A stretch of 64,000 nt of DNA from Mariprofundus sp. UBA1536 (GCA_002323245.1 DCPU01000025.1:1-64000), one strand, 5' to 3'. Positions 7,702 through 17,609 are shown, numbered from the stretch's first letter. The notes: generated by a model from the letters alone, not told the origin. A program made the numbers and translations.

Positions 7702-8757
7702 ATGATGCAAGCAGTGGTGATAAACAAAACGGGTTCGGTGGATGTGTTAGAAGTTCAGGATTTGCCGATGCCTACCGAATGCGCTGCTGATGAGCTGCTG
7801 ATTAAGGTCATGGCTGCAGGGGTGAATCCTGTAGACACCAAGCTGCGCAAAGGTGGCTTGTTTTTTTCTGATGCTTATCCGGCCATTTTGGGCTGCGATG
7901 GAGCTGGATATGTGGAGAAAATCGGCGCTGATGTCGAAGGTTTTCAAGTTGGTGATGCTGTGTATTATTGTTATGGCGGTTTGGGTATGCGCAGCGCAGC
8001 TGGTGATTCGGTGGGCAATTATGCGGAATATGCTGTGGTCAAAGCTGCGTTTGTGGCGCAAAAGCCTGTGGTTCTCGACTTTGATGCAGCAGCAGCTGCG
8101 CCGTTGGTGTTGATTACGGCTTGGGAAGCACTTTTTGATCGTGCCAATATTCATGCTGGGCAAACGGTGTTTGTTTCTGCTGGTTCTGGCGGTGTAGGGC
8201 ATGTGGCGATTCAGTTGGCCAAACTTGCTGGTGCGCAGGTGGCTACTAGTGTGAGTAGCGATGAAAAAGCTGAGTTTGTGCGAGAGCTTGGCGCGGATTT
8301 AATTATCAATTACAAAACCCAAGATGTGAGCAAGGTGTTGCTCGATTGGAGTGATGGTTCTGGTGTGGATATTATATTGGATACCGTTGGCGGCGAGAGC
8401 TTAAAAGCGTTGCTGCCTGCCTTGGCTATCTATGGGGATTTGGTGACTTTATTGCAGTTGCCCGAAGATTTGGATTGGAAAACACTGCGCAATAAAAATG
8501 CCCGCATCAGTCAAACCTTGATGCTTACGCCCATGGCCCAGGGCAATCAAACACTAGGTGCTGAGCAAGCCACTATTTTAGAGCAATGCGCCCAACTGAT
8601 TGATGAAAACAAATTGTTTATTTATGTCGATGAAACCTATCCGCTGGCAGATGTTCAAAAAGCCCATGCGCAGTTGGAAGAGGGGCATCAAAGCGGCAAA
8701 GTGGTATTGCAGATGTTTCTTGAAGAAGATGAAAGCGGCGATAGCGATGCATTGTAG
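7702..8757 (+). CDS. Quinone-reductase-like MDR oxidoreductase (NADP-dependent)
   Basis: This 351-residue medium-chain dehydrogenase has a GroES-like N-terminal domain (AAGVNPVDTKLRKG) and a Rossmann domain with the nucleotide loop SAGSGGVGHVAIQLAK, then DIILDTVGGES. It lacks the catalytic and structural zinc cysteines of alcohol dehydrogenases, so it belongs with zeta-crystallin/quinone reductases that reduce quinones or enones with NAD(P)H in the cytosol. ATG 7702 or the adjacent ATG 7705 follows AGGGG (7691-7695), and longer starts add sequence unlike the family. Its 3' end overlaps rsmE by 11 bases, so the two are probably co-translated. The physiological substrate is unknown. Confidence 0.85.
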   Translation: MMQAVVINKTGSVDVLEVQDLPMPTECAADELLIKVMAAGVNPVDTKLRKGGLFFSDAYPAILGCDGAGYVEKIGADVEGFQVGDAVYYCYGGLGMRSAAGDSVGNYAEYAVVKAAFVAQKPVVLDFDAAAAAPLVLITAWEALFDRANIHAGQTVFVSAGSGGVGHVAIQLAKLAGAQVATSVSSDEKAEFVRELGADLIINYKTQDVSKVLLDWSDGSGVDIILDTVGGESLKALLPALAIYGDLVTLLQLPEDLDWKTLRNKNARISQTLMLTPMAQGNQTLGAEQATILEQCAQLIDENKLFIYVDETYPLADVQKAHAQLEEGHQSGKVVLQMFLEEDESGDSDAL

Positions 8758-9463
8758 ATTATATCTTGATGCTGATATGCAAGTGGGTTTGCATGTGGTG
8801 ATTGGTGCTGAGCAAGCCAGGTATTTAAAGCAAGTGATGCGTTTGCAAGCTGGCGATAAAATTACTGTTTTTAATGGTAAGGGCGGCGAATACCAAGCTG
8901 AGTTAACACATGTGGGCAAAGATATAGCCGAATGTATGCTGCATACTTTTGTGGATGTGAACCGCGAGTTACCTTGTAAAGTGCACATTATTCAAGCTGC
9001 CAATCGCAGTGAAAAAATTGAAACCGTCTTACAAAAAGCAACCGAGATGGGTGCTGCCAGCTTTCAAATTCTCAATTCTGAGCGCGCCACCTTTAAAATC
9101 CCTGGCAATAAACTAAACCAACGCTTGGAGCGCTGGCAAAAAATTATTATAGAAGCTGCTGAACAAAGCGAGCGAACCGCTTTGCCGCAAGTATCTTGGC
9201 TAGATAAACTTGCAAAAATTGACTGCAAGGGCGCCAGCTATATTTTGCATCCTCGGGATGCTAAGCTATGGTTGGAAGTGCGCTCGACGATGATGGGAGG
9301 CAGTGATGTGACGTTTGCTGTTGGTCCAGAAGGTGGGTGGACCGACCATGAGCTTGAAGCCCTACAACAAAAGGGTTTTTCTGCTTTAACATTTGGCCCT
9401 AGAATCATGCGAACCGAAACAGCAGCCCCAGCGTTGCTGGCAGCAGTACAAGCAGTTTTGTAA
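8747..9463 (+). CDS. rsmE: 16S rRNA (uracil(1498)-N3)-methyltransferase RsmE
   Basis: The protein has 238 residues, the normal RsmE length. It has an N-terminal PUA-like domain (HVVIGAEQARYLKQVMRLQAGD) and a SPOUT C-terminal knot with AVGPEGGWTDHE and LTFGPRIMRTETA. SAM binds in the trefoil knot. The enzyme methylates U1498 at the ribosomal decoding region in assembled 30S subunits. The start ATG 8747 lies inside the 3' end of the upstream oxidoreductase (11-base overlap), which fits translational coupling; in-frame upstream ATGs would run deep into that gene and add non-family sequence. Confidence 0.93.
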   Translation: MHCRLYLDADMQVGLHVVIGAEQARYLKQVMRLQAGDKITVFNGKGGEYQAELTHVGKDIAECMLHTFVDVNRELPCKVHIIQAANRSEKIETVLQKATEMGAASFQILNSERATFKIPGNKLNQRLERWQKIIIEAAEQSERTALPQVSWLDKLAKIDCKGASYILHPRDAKLWLEVRSTMMGGSDVTFAVGPEGGWTDHELEALQQKGFSALTFGPRIMRTETAAPALLAAVQAVL

Positions 9464-9506
9464 GTTGATTGAAAATAAACGAAGAAAATAAAAAAGAGGT
9501 GTGTGT

Positions 9507-10109
9507 ATGTTGAATAAAATGATGCAAATCGTAATGGTGGGATTATTGATGGTGGGTTTGTCGGCTTGTAAAAGCACCACAGTTTCGCGTGTGGATACCG
9601 ATACCGTGCAAGACTTGAGTGGCAACTGGAATGACACCGATTCACGCCTTGTCTCTTCGCGTATGGTGGCTGATTTGATGACCCAAAGCTGGTTGGGTAA
9701 ATACCAAGTGGCCAATGGTAAAAACCCTGTGGTGATTGTCGGTGAAGTGCGCAACTTAAGCCACGAACACATCAATACCCGCACCTTTATTTCCGATTTG
9801 GAAATGGCCTTGATTAATTCGGGTGAAGTGGAATTTGTGGCTTCAAGCCAGGAGCGCCAAGACATCCGCGATGAGCGCGCTGATCAAATGGACAATGCAA
9901 CCTTGGCCACGCAAAACTTGGCGGGCAAAGAGCTTGGCGCCGATTATATGCTGAAAGGTCAAATCAACAGCATTTTTGATGCAGCCAAAGATACGCAAGT
10001 GAAGTATTACCAAGTGGACTTAACATTGATCAGCTTGGCTGATAACCGCAAAGTTTGGATTGGCCAAAAGAAAATCAAAAAAGTCTTAGAATCAGGTATG
10101 TTCCGTTAA
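9507..10109 (+). CDS. lpoB: Outer-membrane lipoprotein LpoB-like (penicillin-binding protein activator)
   Basis: The protein has 201 residues with a lipoprotein signal (GLLMVGLSAC, lipidated cysteine near residue 21). It has the LpoB fold markers: SGNWNDTDSRLVSSRMVADL, NPVVIVGEVRNLSHEHI, then ELGADYMLKGQI and VDLTLISLADNRKVWIGQ. In Escherichia coli LpoB reaches through peptidoglycan to activate the bifunctional synthase PBP1B. The gene has AAGAGG (9495-9500) well placed before ATG 9507. It stands next to a COG3014 lipoprotein gene, a pairing often seen with lpoB-like genes. No penicillin-binding protein gene is in the window. Confidence 0.82.
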   Translation: MLNKMMQIVMVGLLMVGLSACKSTTVSRVDTDTVQDLSGNWNDTDSRLVSSRMVADLMTQSWLGKYQVANGKNPVVIVGEVRNLSHEHINTRTFISDLEMALINSGEVEFVASSQERQDIRDERADQMDNATLATQNLAGKELGADYMLKGQINSIFDAAKDTQVKYYQVDLTLISLADNRKVWIGQKKIKKVLESGMFR

Positions 10110-10152
10110 GCTGATGATAGCTTAAAAAAGACAACCCAAAGAAAACCAACCC

Positions 10153-11472
10153 ATGCAGAACTTTCCAATGAAAAACATTTGTTTATGCCTGCTTTTGGTT
10201 GGTTTTTCAGGCTGTGCCAGTTATAGCAATAGTTTTCAACGTGTTGAATTTTTGCTCAGCCAACAACAGCCAGAAGAAGCTTTGGTTGAGGTTGAAAAAC
10301 GAGCCAATTCCAGCTCGGATAAACTGCTGTACTTGATGGATAAGGCCATGTTGCAGCGCATGAGTGGTCAATATGAAGCAAGTAATACCACCTTTGAAGC
10401 TGCCAAAAAACTTGGTGATAAACTTACCGCCACCAGCATTTTGGAACAAGCAGGGGCAATCACGCTTAACGACAGCATCATGAGTTATGAAGGCGAAGAT
10501 TTTGAGCGTGTGGCTGTGCATATGTATTCCGCGCTCAATTATATTGCTTTGAATCAATGGGATGAAGCGCGCGTGGAAGCACTGCAAGCTGACTTCTTAT
10601 TACAAAAGCTTCGAGAAGATGCCGATAAAGATACCGTCTTTGCTGAGGATGCGTTTGCCCGCTATCTCATGGGGATGATTTATGAACACGGGCAAGAGTG
10701 GAGTGATGCGATGATATCGTATCGTAAAGCCTTGTTGTCGTATCAAACGCGCAATAAAAGCGAAGTGCCCACGTTTTTAAAATATGATGTTTTGCGCATG
10801 GCGACCCGCTTGGGGCTTATCGATGAAGTGAGTCGATACAAACAAGAATTTGGTATTTCACCATCAACAAGTGATCTGTCCATGCGTGATAAAGGTGAAG
10901 TGATTGTCTTACTGCATCACAGCTTATCGCCCATCAAGCGCGATGAAAATGTGTTTGTGTTGGGTGATGATGGTATTGAGCACCGCATTGCGTTTCCTGT
11001 GTTTGAATCGCGCAGCTCGCCCATGGCGTATGCTCAATTGGTGATTGGTGATGAACGCATCAATCTGGATAAAGTGAATGATTTTGATGTGGCAGCCAGA
11101 GAATCATTAGAAACACATAAACCAGCTATGATGGCTAGACTGTTGGCCAGAGCCATTGTGAAACACAATATGGCCGAAGCCATGCGCAAAGAATCAGGCG
11201 AACTGGCTGGTTTTATGATGAACATGGCCGCCATGGCCACCGAAACTGCAGATACGCGCAGTTGGTTAACCCTGCCCAAGGATATTTACCTTGCCCGCGT
11301 TGCTTTGCCCGAGGGTAAATATCCAGCTTCGTTGCAATTGTTTGGCGCCAATGAAATGCCCTTGGCGATTTTGCCCCTGCCCGAAGTGGAAGTAGTTCGC
11401 GGCGGAAAATATGTGTTCGAAAAAATTTGGGTGAAATCACCCTTACCTGCGGTCGTAACCAAACCACAATAA
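10153..11472 (+). CDS. COG3014-type lipoprotein with TPR-like region
   Basis: The protein is 439 residues or fewer. The lipobox VGFSGC puts the lipidated cysteine near residue 21. Alpha-helical TPR-like repeats follow (for example QPEEALVEVEKRA and WDEARVEALQADFLL, then YLMGMIYEHGQEWSDAMISYRKAL), and the C-terminal half is more beta-rich (HRIAFPVFESRSSP). The family is uncharacterised and is commonly encoded beside lpoB-like lipoproteins, so a role in envelope assembly is inferred. ATG 10153 and ATG 10168 (MKNICLCLLL) are both possible and neither has a good ribosome binding site; the second gives the more typical short lipoprotein signal. Confidence 0.75.
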   Translation: MQNFPMKNICLCLLLVGFSGCASYSNSFQRVEFLLSQQQPEEALVEVEKRANSSSDKLLYLMDKAMLQRMSGQYEASNTTFEAAKKLGDKLTATSILEQAGAITLNDSIMSYEGEDFERVAVHMYSALNYIALNQWDEARVEALQADFLLQKLREDADKDTVFAEDAFARYLMGMIYEHGQEWSDAMISYRKALLSYQTRNKSEVPTFLKYDVLRMATRLGLIDEVSRYKQEFGISPSTSDLSMRDKGEVIVLLHHSLSPIKRDENVFVLGDDGIEHRIAFPVFESRSSPMAYAQLVIGDERINLDKVNDFDVAARESLETHKPAMMARLLARAIVKHNMAEAMRKESGELAGFMMNMAAMATETADTRSWLTLPKDIYLARVALPEGKYPASLQLFGANEMPLAILPLPEVEVVRGGKYVFEKIWVKSPLPAVVTKPQ

Positions 11473-11508
11473 TATTTAAACTGGCTTTCTTCTTGCTTAC
11501 TTTTTTCA

Positions 11509-14316
11509 ATGAAGTTTGAGGGGATGAAGCCTTTGATTGAATTAACTGGAACATATGATGGGTTGTTGGTGGCCATATCGGTATTGGCAGCCATCATCAG
11601 TGCTTTTGTAGCGATATCTATTGTTCCGCGAATTACAGCCAAGGGCGCTGACTCAAATGCATGGTTATGGGTAGCCGCTTTTGGTATGAGCCTTGGCGCA
11701 GGCATTTGGACCATGCATTTTATAGCCATTCTCGCCTTTCATTTGCCCATCCCTTATGTGTTTAATTTGCCCCTTACTTTTTTATCATTGCTGCTGGCAG
11801 TGGTGTCGAGCGCGGCAGCCATTGTTCCGTTACGTTTTGGCAAAACATTAAGTCTTCGTTCGCCCGCAACGTATTTCATTGGCACCATGATGGGCCTGGG
11901 CATCGCCGGTATGCATTATGCGGGTATGGCGGCGATGAAGCTCAATGCCATCATGCACCATGACATGGCCATTATTGTTCTGGCTGTTGCCATTGCGGTG
12001 ATGGCTTCCATTGCTGCATTAGCGATTGCCAGTCAGTTGCGCGATTCGCGTATTTTCAAACAAATGAGCGTGAAGATATTGGCGGCTGTGGTGATGGGTA
12101 TGGCTGTTTCAGCCATGCACTACACGGCAATGTATGGTATGCATTTTCATACAACTGAGCAGCAACATAGCTTTACCATGAGTGTTGAGCCGCATGTGTT
12201 GGCTATCTTTATCATGAGCGTTGCTTTTTTGGTTCAGGGCGGCCTTATCATTGCCGCAATTTTTAGTGAAGCTTATGGCGTAGCCAAAGATGCAACGGAG
12301 CGCATGAAAATGCGGGCAGGTTTAAATAAGGCCTTATCTTTAATCTTAAGTATATGTTTGAAAAAAACATCTATTGAAGAAAAACTACAGCAGATTCTCG
12401 AAATTATCCTTTCCTTAGATGCGCTCACCATCAAAAAATCAGGCTGCATCTACCTTGCAGATAACCGTGATAAAAAGCTACATATGGTTGCTGAGCATCA
12501 GTTGGATGCTGCTTTGATCAAGCGGTGTCATAGCCTGCATTATGGTGAATGTTTGTGTGGTGGCGCCGCCGAATCTGGGCAGGTGGTGTATAAAAATTGT
12601 TTGGATGATAATCATACCATTACTTTTGAAGGCATGAGCGAACATGGTCATTATGTGCTCCCAATTATGTCTGAAGGTGAAGTGATTGCTGTGTTGAACT
12701 TGTATTTGGAGCATGGTCATCAGCGTGATAAGGCTGTTGATCGCTTCTTAGCCATGGCCGCTGATGCATTATCGGTGATTATTCGCAGTCATCACATCGA
12801 GGAAGATGCGCTGAAAGTGCTCACCGCTGTCGACCAAGCAGGTGAAGCGATTATGATTTCCGATACCAAAGGTCTTATTGAATATGTGAATGAATCCTTT
12901 TCAAGAATCACGGGCTACAGCGCCGAAGAAGCGATTGGTAGCCGTACTTCCTTGCTCAAAAGCGGTACGCAGCCCCGCTCTTTTTACACCCAAATGTGGA
13001 ATACCATCAATGCGGGAAATGTTTGGTCGTCTGAAGTGGTGCAAAAAAGTAAGTTTGATCGTTTTTATCCAGCATTGCTCACCATTTCTCCGAGCAGAAA
13101 TGCACAAGGTGAGATTACCCGATTTATCGGCATCCATTCGGATTTAAGCGAGCAAAAAAATCTTGAAGCGCAATTTCGGCAGGCCCAAAAAATGGAGGCT
13201 ATAGGCACGCTTACTGGTGGGATTGCCCATGATTTTAACAATATGTTGGCGGCGATTTTGGGGAATCTATATTTGGCAAAGAAAATCAATAATGATCCAG
13301 AAAGTTTGCTCAAACGCTTGGATAGTATTGAGCAGGTATCGCTGCGAGCCACCAGTATGATTCAACAGCTACTTACTTTCTCACGCAAAGATATGACGCA
13401 TATGCAACATGTGTTGCTACCCGAATTTGTTGATGAGGCTATGGAGCTTTTGCGTAGCAGTGGACCTGAAAATATCAAATTGGTTCTGGATATATGCAGT
13501 GAGCCGCTGATGGTTTGGGGTGATGCCACACTTTTACATCAAGTGTTGATGAATTTGGTTATCAATGCCCGTGATGCGCTTAAAGGCAATAAAGACCCAA
13601 TGATTACAGTCAGTTTGCGGCCATTTTATGCTGATGCAGTTTGGGTGGACAACCATGTTGATTTTATCGTAGGTGAATATGCTTTGCTTACTGTGGCTGA
13701 TAATGGCGAAGGCATTAGTGCTCATGATGTTGAAAATATTTTCGAGCCATTTTTCACCACCAAGCCCCAAGGTAAGGGTACAGGGCTGGGCTTATCGATG
13801 GTCTTTGGTGCAGTGAAAAGCCATAGCGGTGTGATTCGTATACAAACGGATGTACAGGAAGGTGCGGTGTTTGAGCTTTACCTACCCATCATCAAAGGCT
13901 TAGAAGATAAGCTTATCCAAACACCGGTTATTGCTGTGCAAAGCGCTAAAGGGGAAACGATTCTTTTGGCCGATGATGAAGAGACAGTGCGCACCACCAC
14001 CGCCGAATTTCTTGAGATGTTGGGTTATCAAGTGTTGCAAGCTGCTGATGGCGAGGAAGGCATGGATGTGTTTAACCAACATTTTAATAGCATTGATTTG
14101 GCCATCTTGGATGTGGTGATGCCCAAGGTGGGTGGCTTGGAATTATCCGAGCATATGCATCGCATCAAACCAAGCACGCCGATATTGTTTGTTTCAGGCT
14201 ATGATAGGGGCCAAACGTTTGAAAATTATGAATTGGCAGAAAATAGTGAGACTCTCACCAAACCCGTTGATTTTAATCGGCTTAGCCAAAAAATCCGCCA
14301 CTTCTTGGATCATTAA
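11509..14316 (+). CDS. Hybrid sensor histidine kinase: MHYT-GAF-PAS-HisKA-HATPase-REC
   Basis: The protein has 935 residues. The N-terminal membrane domain (about 15-260) carries three MHYT-type motifs (TMHFIAIL near 69, MHYAGMAAMK near 137, MHYTAMYGMHF near 203), whose H/M pairs are proposed to bind copper or sense a diatomic gas. A GAF domain (about 275-425) contains a cysteine-containing stretch, HYGECLCGG. A PAS domain (about 440-555) precedes HisKA with the phospho-histidine in GGIAHDFNNML (near 574), a HATPase with GKGTGLGLSM, and a receiver domain with DVVMPK (aspartate near 867). It should signal through a phosphorelay, but no response-regulator gene is next to it. No ribosome binding site supports either ATG 11509 or ATG 11524 well. 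Confidence 0.87.
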   Translation: MKFEGMKPLIELTGTYDGLLVAISVLAAIISAFVAISIVPRITAKGADSNAWLWVAAFGMSLGAGIWTMHFIAILAFHLPIPYVFNLPLTFLSLLLAVVSSAAAIVPLRFGKTLSLRSPATYFIGTMMGLGIAGMHYAGMAAMKLNAIMHHDMAIIVLAVAIAVMASIAALAIASQLRDSRIFKQMSVKILAAVVMGMAVSAMHYTAMYGMHFHTTEQQHSFTMSVEPHVLAIFIMSVAFLVQGGLIIAAIFSEAYGVAKDATERMKMRAGLNKALSLILSICLKKTSIEEKLQQILEIILSLDALTIKKSGCIYLADNRDKKLHMVAEHQLDAALIKRCHSLHYGECLCGGAAESGQVVYKNCLDDNHTITFEGMSEHGHYVLPIMSEGEVIAVLNLYLEHGHQRDKAVDRFLAMAADALSVIIRSHHIEEDALKVLTAVDQAGEAIMISDTKGLIEYVNESFSRITGYSAEEAIGSRTSLLKSGTQPRSFYTQMWNTINAGNVWSSEVVQKSKFDRFYPALLTISPSRNAQGEITRFIGIHSDLSEQKNLEAQFRQAQKMEAIGTLTGGIAHDFNNMLAAILGNLYLAKKINNDPESLLKRLDSIEQVSLRATSMIQQLLTFSRKDMTHMQHVLLPEFVDEAMELLRSSGPENIKLVLDICSEPLMVWGDATLLHQVLMNLVINARDALKGNKDPMITVSLRPFYADAVWVDNHVDFIVGEYALLTVADNGEGISAHDVENIFEPFFTTKPQGKGTGLGLSMVFGAVKSHSGVIRIQTDVQEGAVFELYLPIIKGLEDKLIQTPVIAVQSAKGETILLADDEETVRTTTAEFLEMLGYQVLQAADGEEGMDVFNQHFNSIDLAILDVVMPKVGGLELSEHMHRIKPSTPILFVSGYDRGQTFENYELAENSETLTKPVDFNRLSQKIRHFLDH

Positions 14317-14331
14317 AGTTTGTGAGATGGC

Positions 14332-15699
14332 TTAGCTACCGAGAAACGGTTGCCAAAACAATAAGGCAAAAGCTGTAATCAAAACAATCCCCACCAGATT
14401 AAAGAGCAACCCAAACTGCATCATGGTTTTTACATCGACAATGCCGCTGGACATAGCAATGGCATTGGGCGGCGTGGCAATGGGCAGCATAAAAGCAAAG
14501 CTGGCGCAGATGGTGCCCACCATCATGAATAAGGTGCTATCGATACCTGCTTGCTGGGTTACTGCATAAATGATGGGTAACATGATGGAAATCAAAGCGG
14601 TATTGGATGTGATTTCAGTGGTGAAGGTAACGATGGCTGCAATCGCTAGCAGCAATAAAATGGTGGGAAGCGTGGTCAACGAAATAATATAATTAGCGAC
14701 TTCATGGGCAAGGCCAGTGGCACCAAAGGCATTGGCGATGCTAAAGCCCGCGCCAAAGAGAAACATGATTTGAAAAGGAATCTGATTTTTATCTTGCATC
14801 CAATTGAGGATATTAAATGGTGGAGCAAAAAGCAGTAGCCCCAAACCCAGTAAAATACCTGATTCATTGAGTCCCAAGCCTTGCCAATACGGGCGAATCG
14901 GGGCGTTGACCAAAAGCAGTAACATTAAAAAACCAATCAGCCCCAATACTTTTTTCTGATCCACCGTTAAAGGCTTGGGCTCAGACATGATAGGTAAGGT
15001 TTCACCTTTGACGCCGATACTGAGCACCAAACCAACGACTATAAACATCACTATGGATAATGGCGCGACCAGCATCATCCATTGCATAAAGGGAATAGCT
15101 GGCAAGCTGTGCTCTTGCATAAAGCCCAGTAGAATCAAATTCGGCGGTGTGCCAATGGGTGTCATGATGCCGCCGACGCTGGCGCCATAAGCAATGGCAA
15201 GGGCAAAACGCATTTTAAGCTTGATGCTGTCGGATAAATAAAGGGCGATGGAAATCAGCAAAAGCGTGGTGGTGGTATTGGATAAAATGGAGCTTAAAAG
15301 CCCCGATGTGATGACCAGCGATAAAATAATGCCGCGCCCTGTATTGGGGAATAGCTGTAACATTTTATTGGAAATCCAAGTGTGTAGGCCGCTTTTTTCC
15401 ACAGCAATAGCAATTAAAAAACCACCCAGGAATAAGAAGATGATGGGGTGGGCGTAGTTCAGCGCCGTGGCTTTGGTGTCGAGAATGCTCAAGGCTGGAA
15501 ACAATACGATGGGCAATAATGAGGCGGCAGCCATGGGCAGGCCCTCATTGGTCCAAAGGGCGACGAGCAGCATAATCACGGCCAGTAATGCTGATTGTTG
15601 TGTATTGAAGGTGGTGGTGGCTATGGCAAAAACGAGAAGTGCTAGCGATAAAGCAATTGTGATTTTCTTGTGTTGATAGCGATTGGTTTCACTGAACAT
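14332..15699 (-). CDS. DASS/SLC13-family sodium-coupled anion symporter
   Basis: The protein has 455 residues with eleven or so membrane helices and two pseudo-repeats. The first substrate/sodium loop is SILSNTTTTLLL and the second is TTEITSNTALISIMLP, which match the paired SNT motifs of the family. MTPIGTPPNLILLG and MLPIATPPNAIAMSSG are the accompanying re-entrant segments. DASS proteins import dicarboxylates, citrate or sulfate with sodium; dicarboxylate is the more common substrate, but sequence alone cannot decide. It is on the strand opposite to the kinase upstream, converging with a 15-base gap. Confidence 0.87.
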   Translation of the reverse strand: MFSETNRYQHKKITIALSLALLVFAIATTTFNTQQSALLAVIMLLVALWTNEGLPMAAASLLPIVLFPALSILDTKATALNYAHPIIFLFLGGFLIAIAVEKSGLHTWISNKMLQLFPNTGRGIILSLVITSGLLSSILSNTTTTLLLISIALYLSDSIKLKMRFALAIAYGASVGGIMTPIGTPPNLILLGFMQEHSLPAIPFMQWMMLVAPLSIVMFIVVGLVLSIGVKGETLPIMSEPKPLTVDQKKVLGLIGFLMLLLLVNAPIRPYWQGLGLNESGILLGLGLLLFAPPFNILNWMQDKNQIPFQIMFLFGAGFSIANAFGATGLAHEVANYIISLTTLPTILLLLAIAAIVTFTTEITSNTALISIMLPIIYAVTQQAGIDSTLFMMVGTICASFAFMLPIATPPNAIAMSSGIVDVKTMMQFGLLFNLVGIVLITAFALLFWQPFLGS

Positions 15700-15725
15700 A
15701 TGCTTCTCCCTTTCGCGTTTTTAAG

Positions 15726-17609
15726 CTACTCAGCATCCTCAAAAAACCAGCGGATGTCACTCAAATCATTGGCGATAGGCGCTTGGGGTAGATTGTTAAT
15801 CACCACTTGCCCATATCGTTTTTTAAATAAGCGTGAATCCAGCACTGCAATCACGCCCCTATCGGAGGTCGCGCGAATCAATCTACCCACGCCTTGGCGC
15901 AACACCGCAATCGCATCGGGCAATTGGATATCCATAAAACCGTTGCCGCCCTTATCTTCGCAATGCTTGGTGCGCTCTTTGAGCAATACATCGGTAGGCG
16001 GGGCAAAAGGGATTTTATCAATAATCACCAGCGATAGGGATTCGCCAGGCACATCCACACCTTCCCAAAAGCTGCGCGTGCCGCAAAGAATCGAATGCTT
16101 ATCACTGCGAAACGCTTCTAAAATAGCATCGCGGCTACCACTTTCGCCCTGAATCAACACCTGCCAAGGTAAGTTTTGTTGCAATTTGGGTGCGAATTGG
16201 TTGAGGGCATAGTGCGATGTAAACAAGACAAAGGCTCTGCCGCGTGAGGTGCGTAGTAAGGCTTCCATTTCATTGCGCATCACCGATGCATAATCCGCAT
16301 CCCTTGGTTCTGGGATATGTTTGGGTAAATAGAGCATGGTTTGTTTGCTGTAATCAAAAGGGGAGGGGTGAAAGCAGCTTGTAGCTTGCGCTTCATCCAG
16401 CCCCAAACGCTCACGCACATAGTCAAACTTTTGCGAAACACGTAATGTAGCTGATAACAATACAAAGGATGCTTCGCGCTCCCACAAATGGGAATAAAGC
16501 ACTGGCCCAGTTTCAACAGGGGCAGAGGTGTATTTTTTATAATCACCCTGGCCTTCATCCCAAACGACATAACCAGGCATAGGTGATAATAATTGCGCCA
16601 TGTCTTCGCTGATGATGGCTGCGCGGGCTGAGAGTTTGATGATGTCATCATGCCTATCTTCACGCGAGGCTGCCAAATCGCTAAGTTGGTTCCAAAAGCC
16701 TTGGATGGTTTTTAAATCATGGTCAGCCCATTTGGTGATGACTTCTGCGCCGAGTTTACGCATTTGCTCTTTTAAGCTGGCTTCATCGCCAAGCACATCC
16801 AAAATCGCTTGCATATCATTGAGCCAATACAAAAGGCGCGAGCGAGAAAGTTGAATGCCAAAATGGCGACTGGCCAAGTCGGGTAGGCTGTGTGCCTCAT
16901 CCAAGATATAAGTATCAAACTGCGGCAAGATTTCGCCAAAATCACCCGATTTGAGCGAGGCATCCGCAAGCAAAAGGCTATGGTTGGCTACGACAATATC
17001 AGCGTTTTGCGCTTTCTGTCGCGCTTTCATCAAGGGGCAGTGTTTATACGATTCGCACTTGCTGCCCAAACATTGCTCTGCAGTTGCGGTGACCAAGGGG
17101 CCAATACCTTGTTCAAACACATCAAAAGAAAGCGCCGATAAATCACCATCATTGGTGCTTTCTGCCCACTTGGCCACTTTAAGTAGATTCTTTTTTGCCC
17201 AAATTTCTTGTTGGTTGTTGGCGATATTAATATGCAGGCGTTGCGGGCAGTAATAGTTGCTGCGCCCTTTAAGCAGCGCCACCTTTCGGCGCACGCCAAG
17301 CGCATCTTGCACGGCGGGAATATCCCTATACATCAATTGGTCTTGTAAGGCGCGGGTGTGGGTGGAAATCAGCACTTTATCGGATGAGCGTAGGGCTGGA
17401 ATCAAGTAAGCCAGTGTTTTACCAGTGCCTGTCTCTGCTTCAGCAATAAGTTTGCTTTGGCCGCTAATGGTTTCAGCAATTTCCAAGGCCAACACGGCTT
17501 GTTCGGGCCTATGATTGTAACCCACAAGCGAAGTGCTCAGCATTGAGCCGACGGCAAAGTCTTCCTTCACTTGCTGCGTATAGGTTTTAAGCGCATGTGG
17601 CGCATCCAC
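15726..17609 (-). CDS. DinG/YoaA-family ATP-dependent DNA helicase
   Basis: The protein has 627 residues. It carries the XPD-like superfamily 2 motifs: Walker A AEAETGTGKTLAYL near residue 55-70, the iron-sulfur cluster cysteines in CLGSKCESYKHCPL (near 180), the DEAH box in YILDEAHSLP, motif V/VI GTRSFWEGVDVPGESL and RQGVGRLIR. These enzymes unwind DNA 5' to 3' and resolve R-loops or damaged forks. The length and architecture fit YoaA better than the longer DinG with an exonuclease domain. HolC, encoded at 33159-33611 in this window, is the known YoaA partner in Escherichia coli. purC is 41 bases upstream on the same strand. Confidence 0.88.
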   Translation of the reverse strand: MDAPHALKTYTQQVKEDFAVGSMLSTSLVGYNHRPEQAVLALEIAETISGQSKLIAEAETGTGKTLAYLIPALRSSDKVLISTHTRALQDQLMYRDIPAVQDALGVRRKVALLKGRSNYYCPQRLHINIANNQQEIWAKKNLLKVAKWAESTNDGDLSALSFDVFEQGIGPLVTATAEQCLGSKCESYKHCPLMKARQKAQNADIVVANHSLLLADASLKSGDFGEILPQFDTYILDEAHSLPDLASRHFGIQLSRSRLLYWLNDMQAILDVLGDEASLKEQMRKLGAEVITKWADHDLKTIQGFWNQLSDLAASREDRHDDIIKLSARAAIISEDMAQLLSPMPGYVVWDEGQGDYKKYTSAPVETGPVLYSHLWEREASFVLLSATLRVSQKFDYVRERLGLDEAQATSCFHPSPFDYSKQTMLYLPKHIPEPRDADYASVMRNEMEALLRTSRGRAFVLFTSHYALNQFAPKLQQNLPWQVLIQGESGSRDAILEAFRSDKHSILCGTRSFWEGVDVPGESLSLVIIDKIPFAPPTDVLLKERTKHCEDKGGNGFMDIQLPDAIAVLRQGVGRLIRATSDRGVIAVLDSRLFKKRYGQVVINNLPQAPIANDLSDIRWFFEDAE

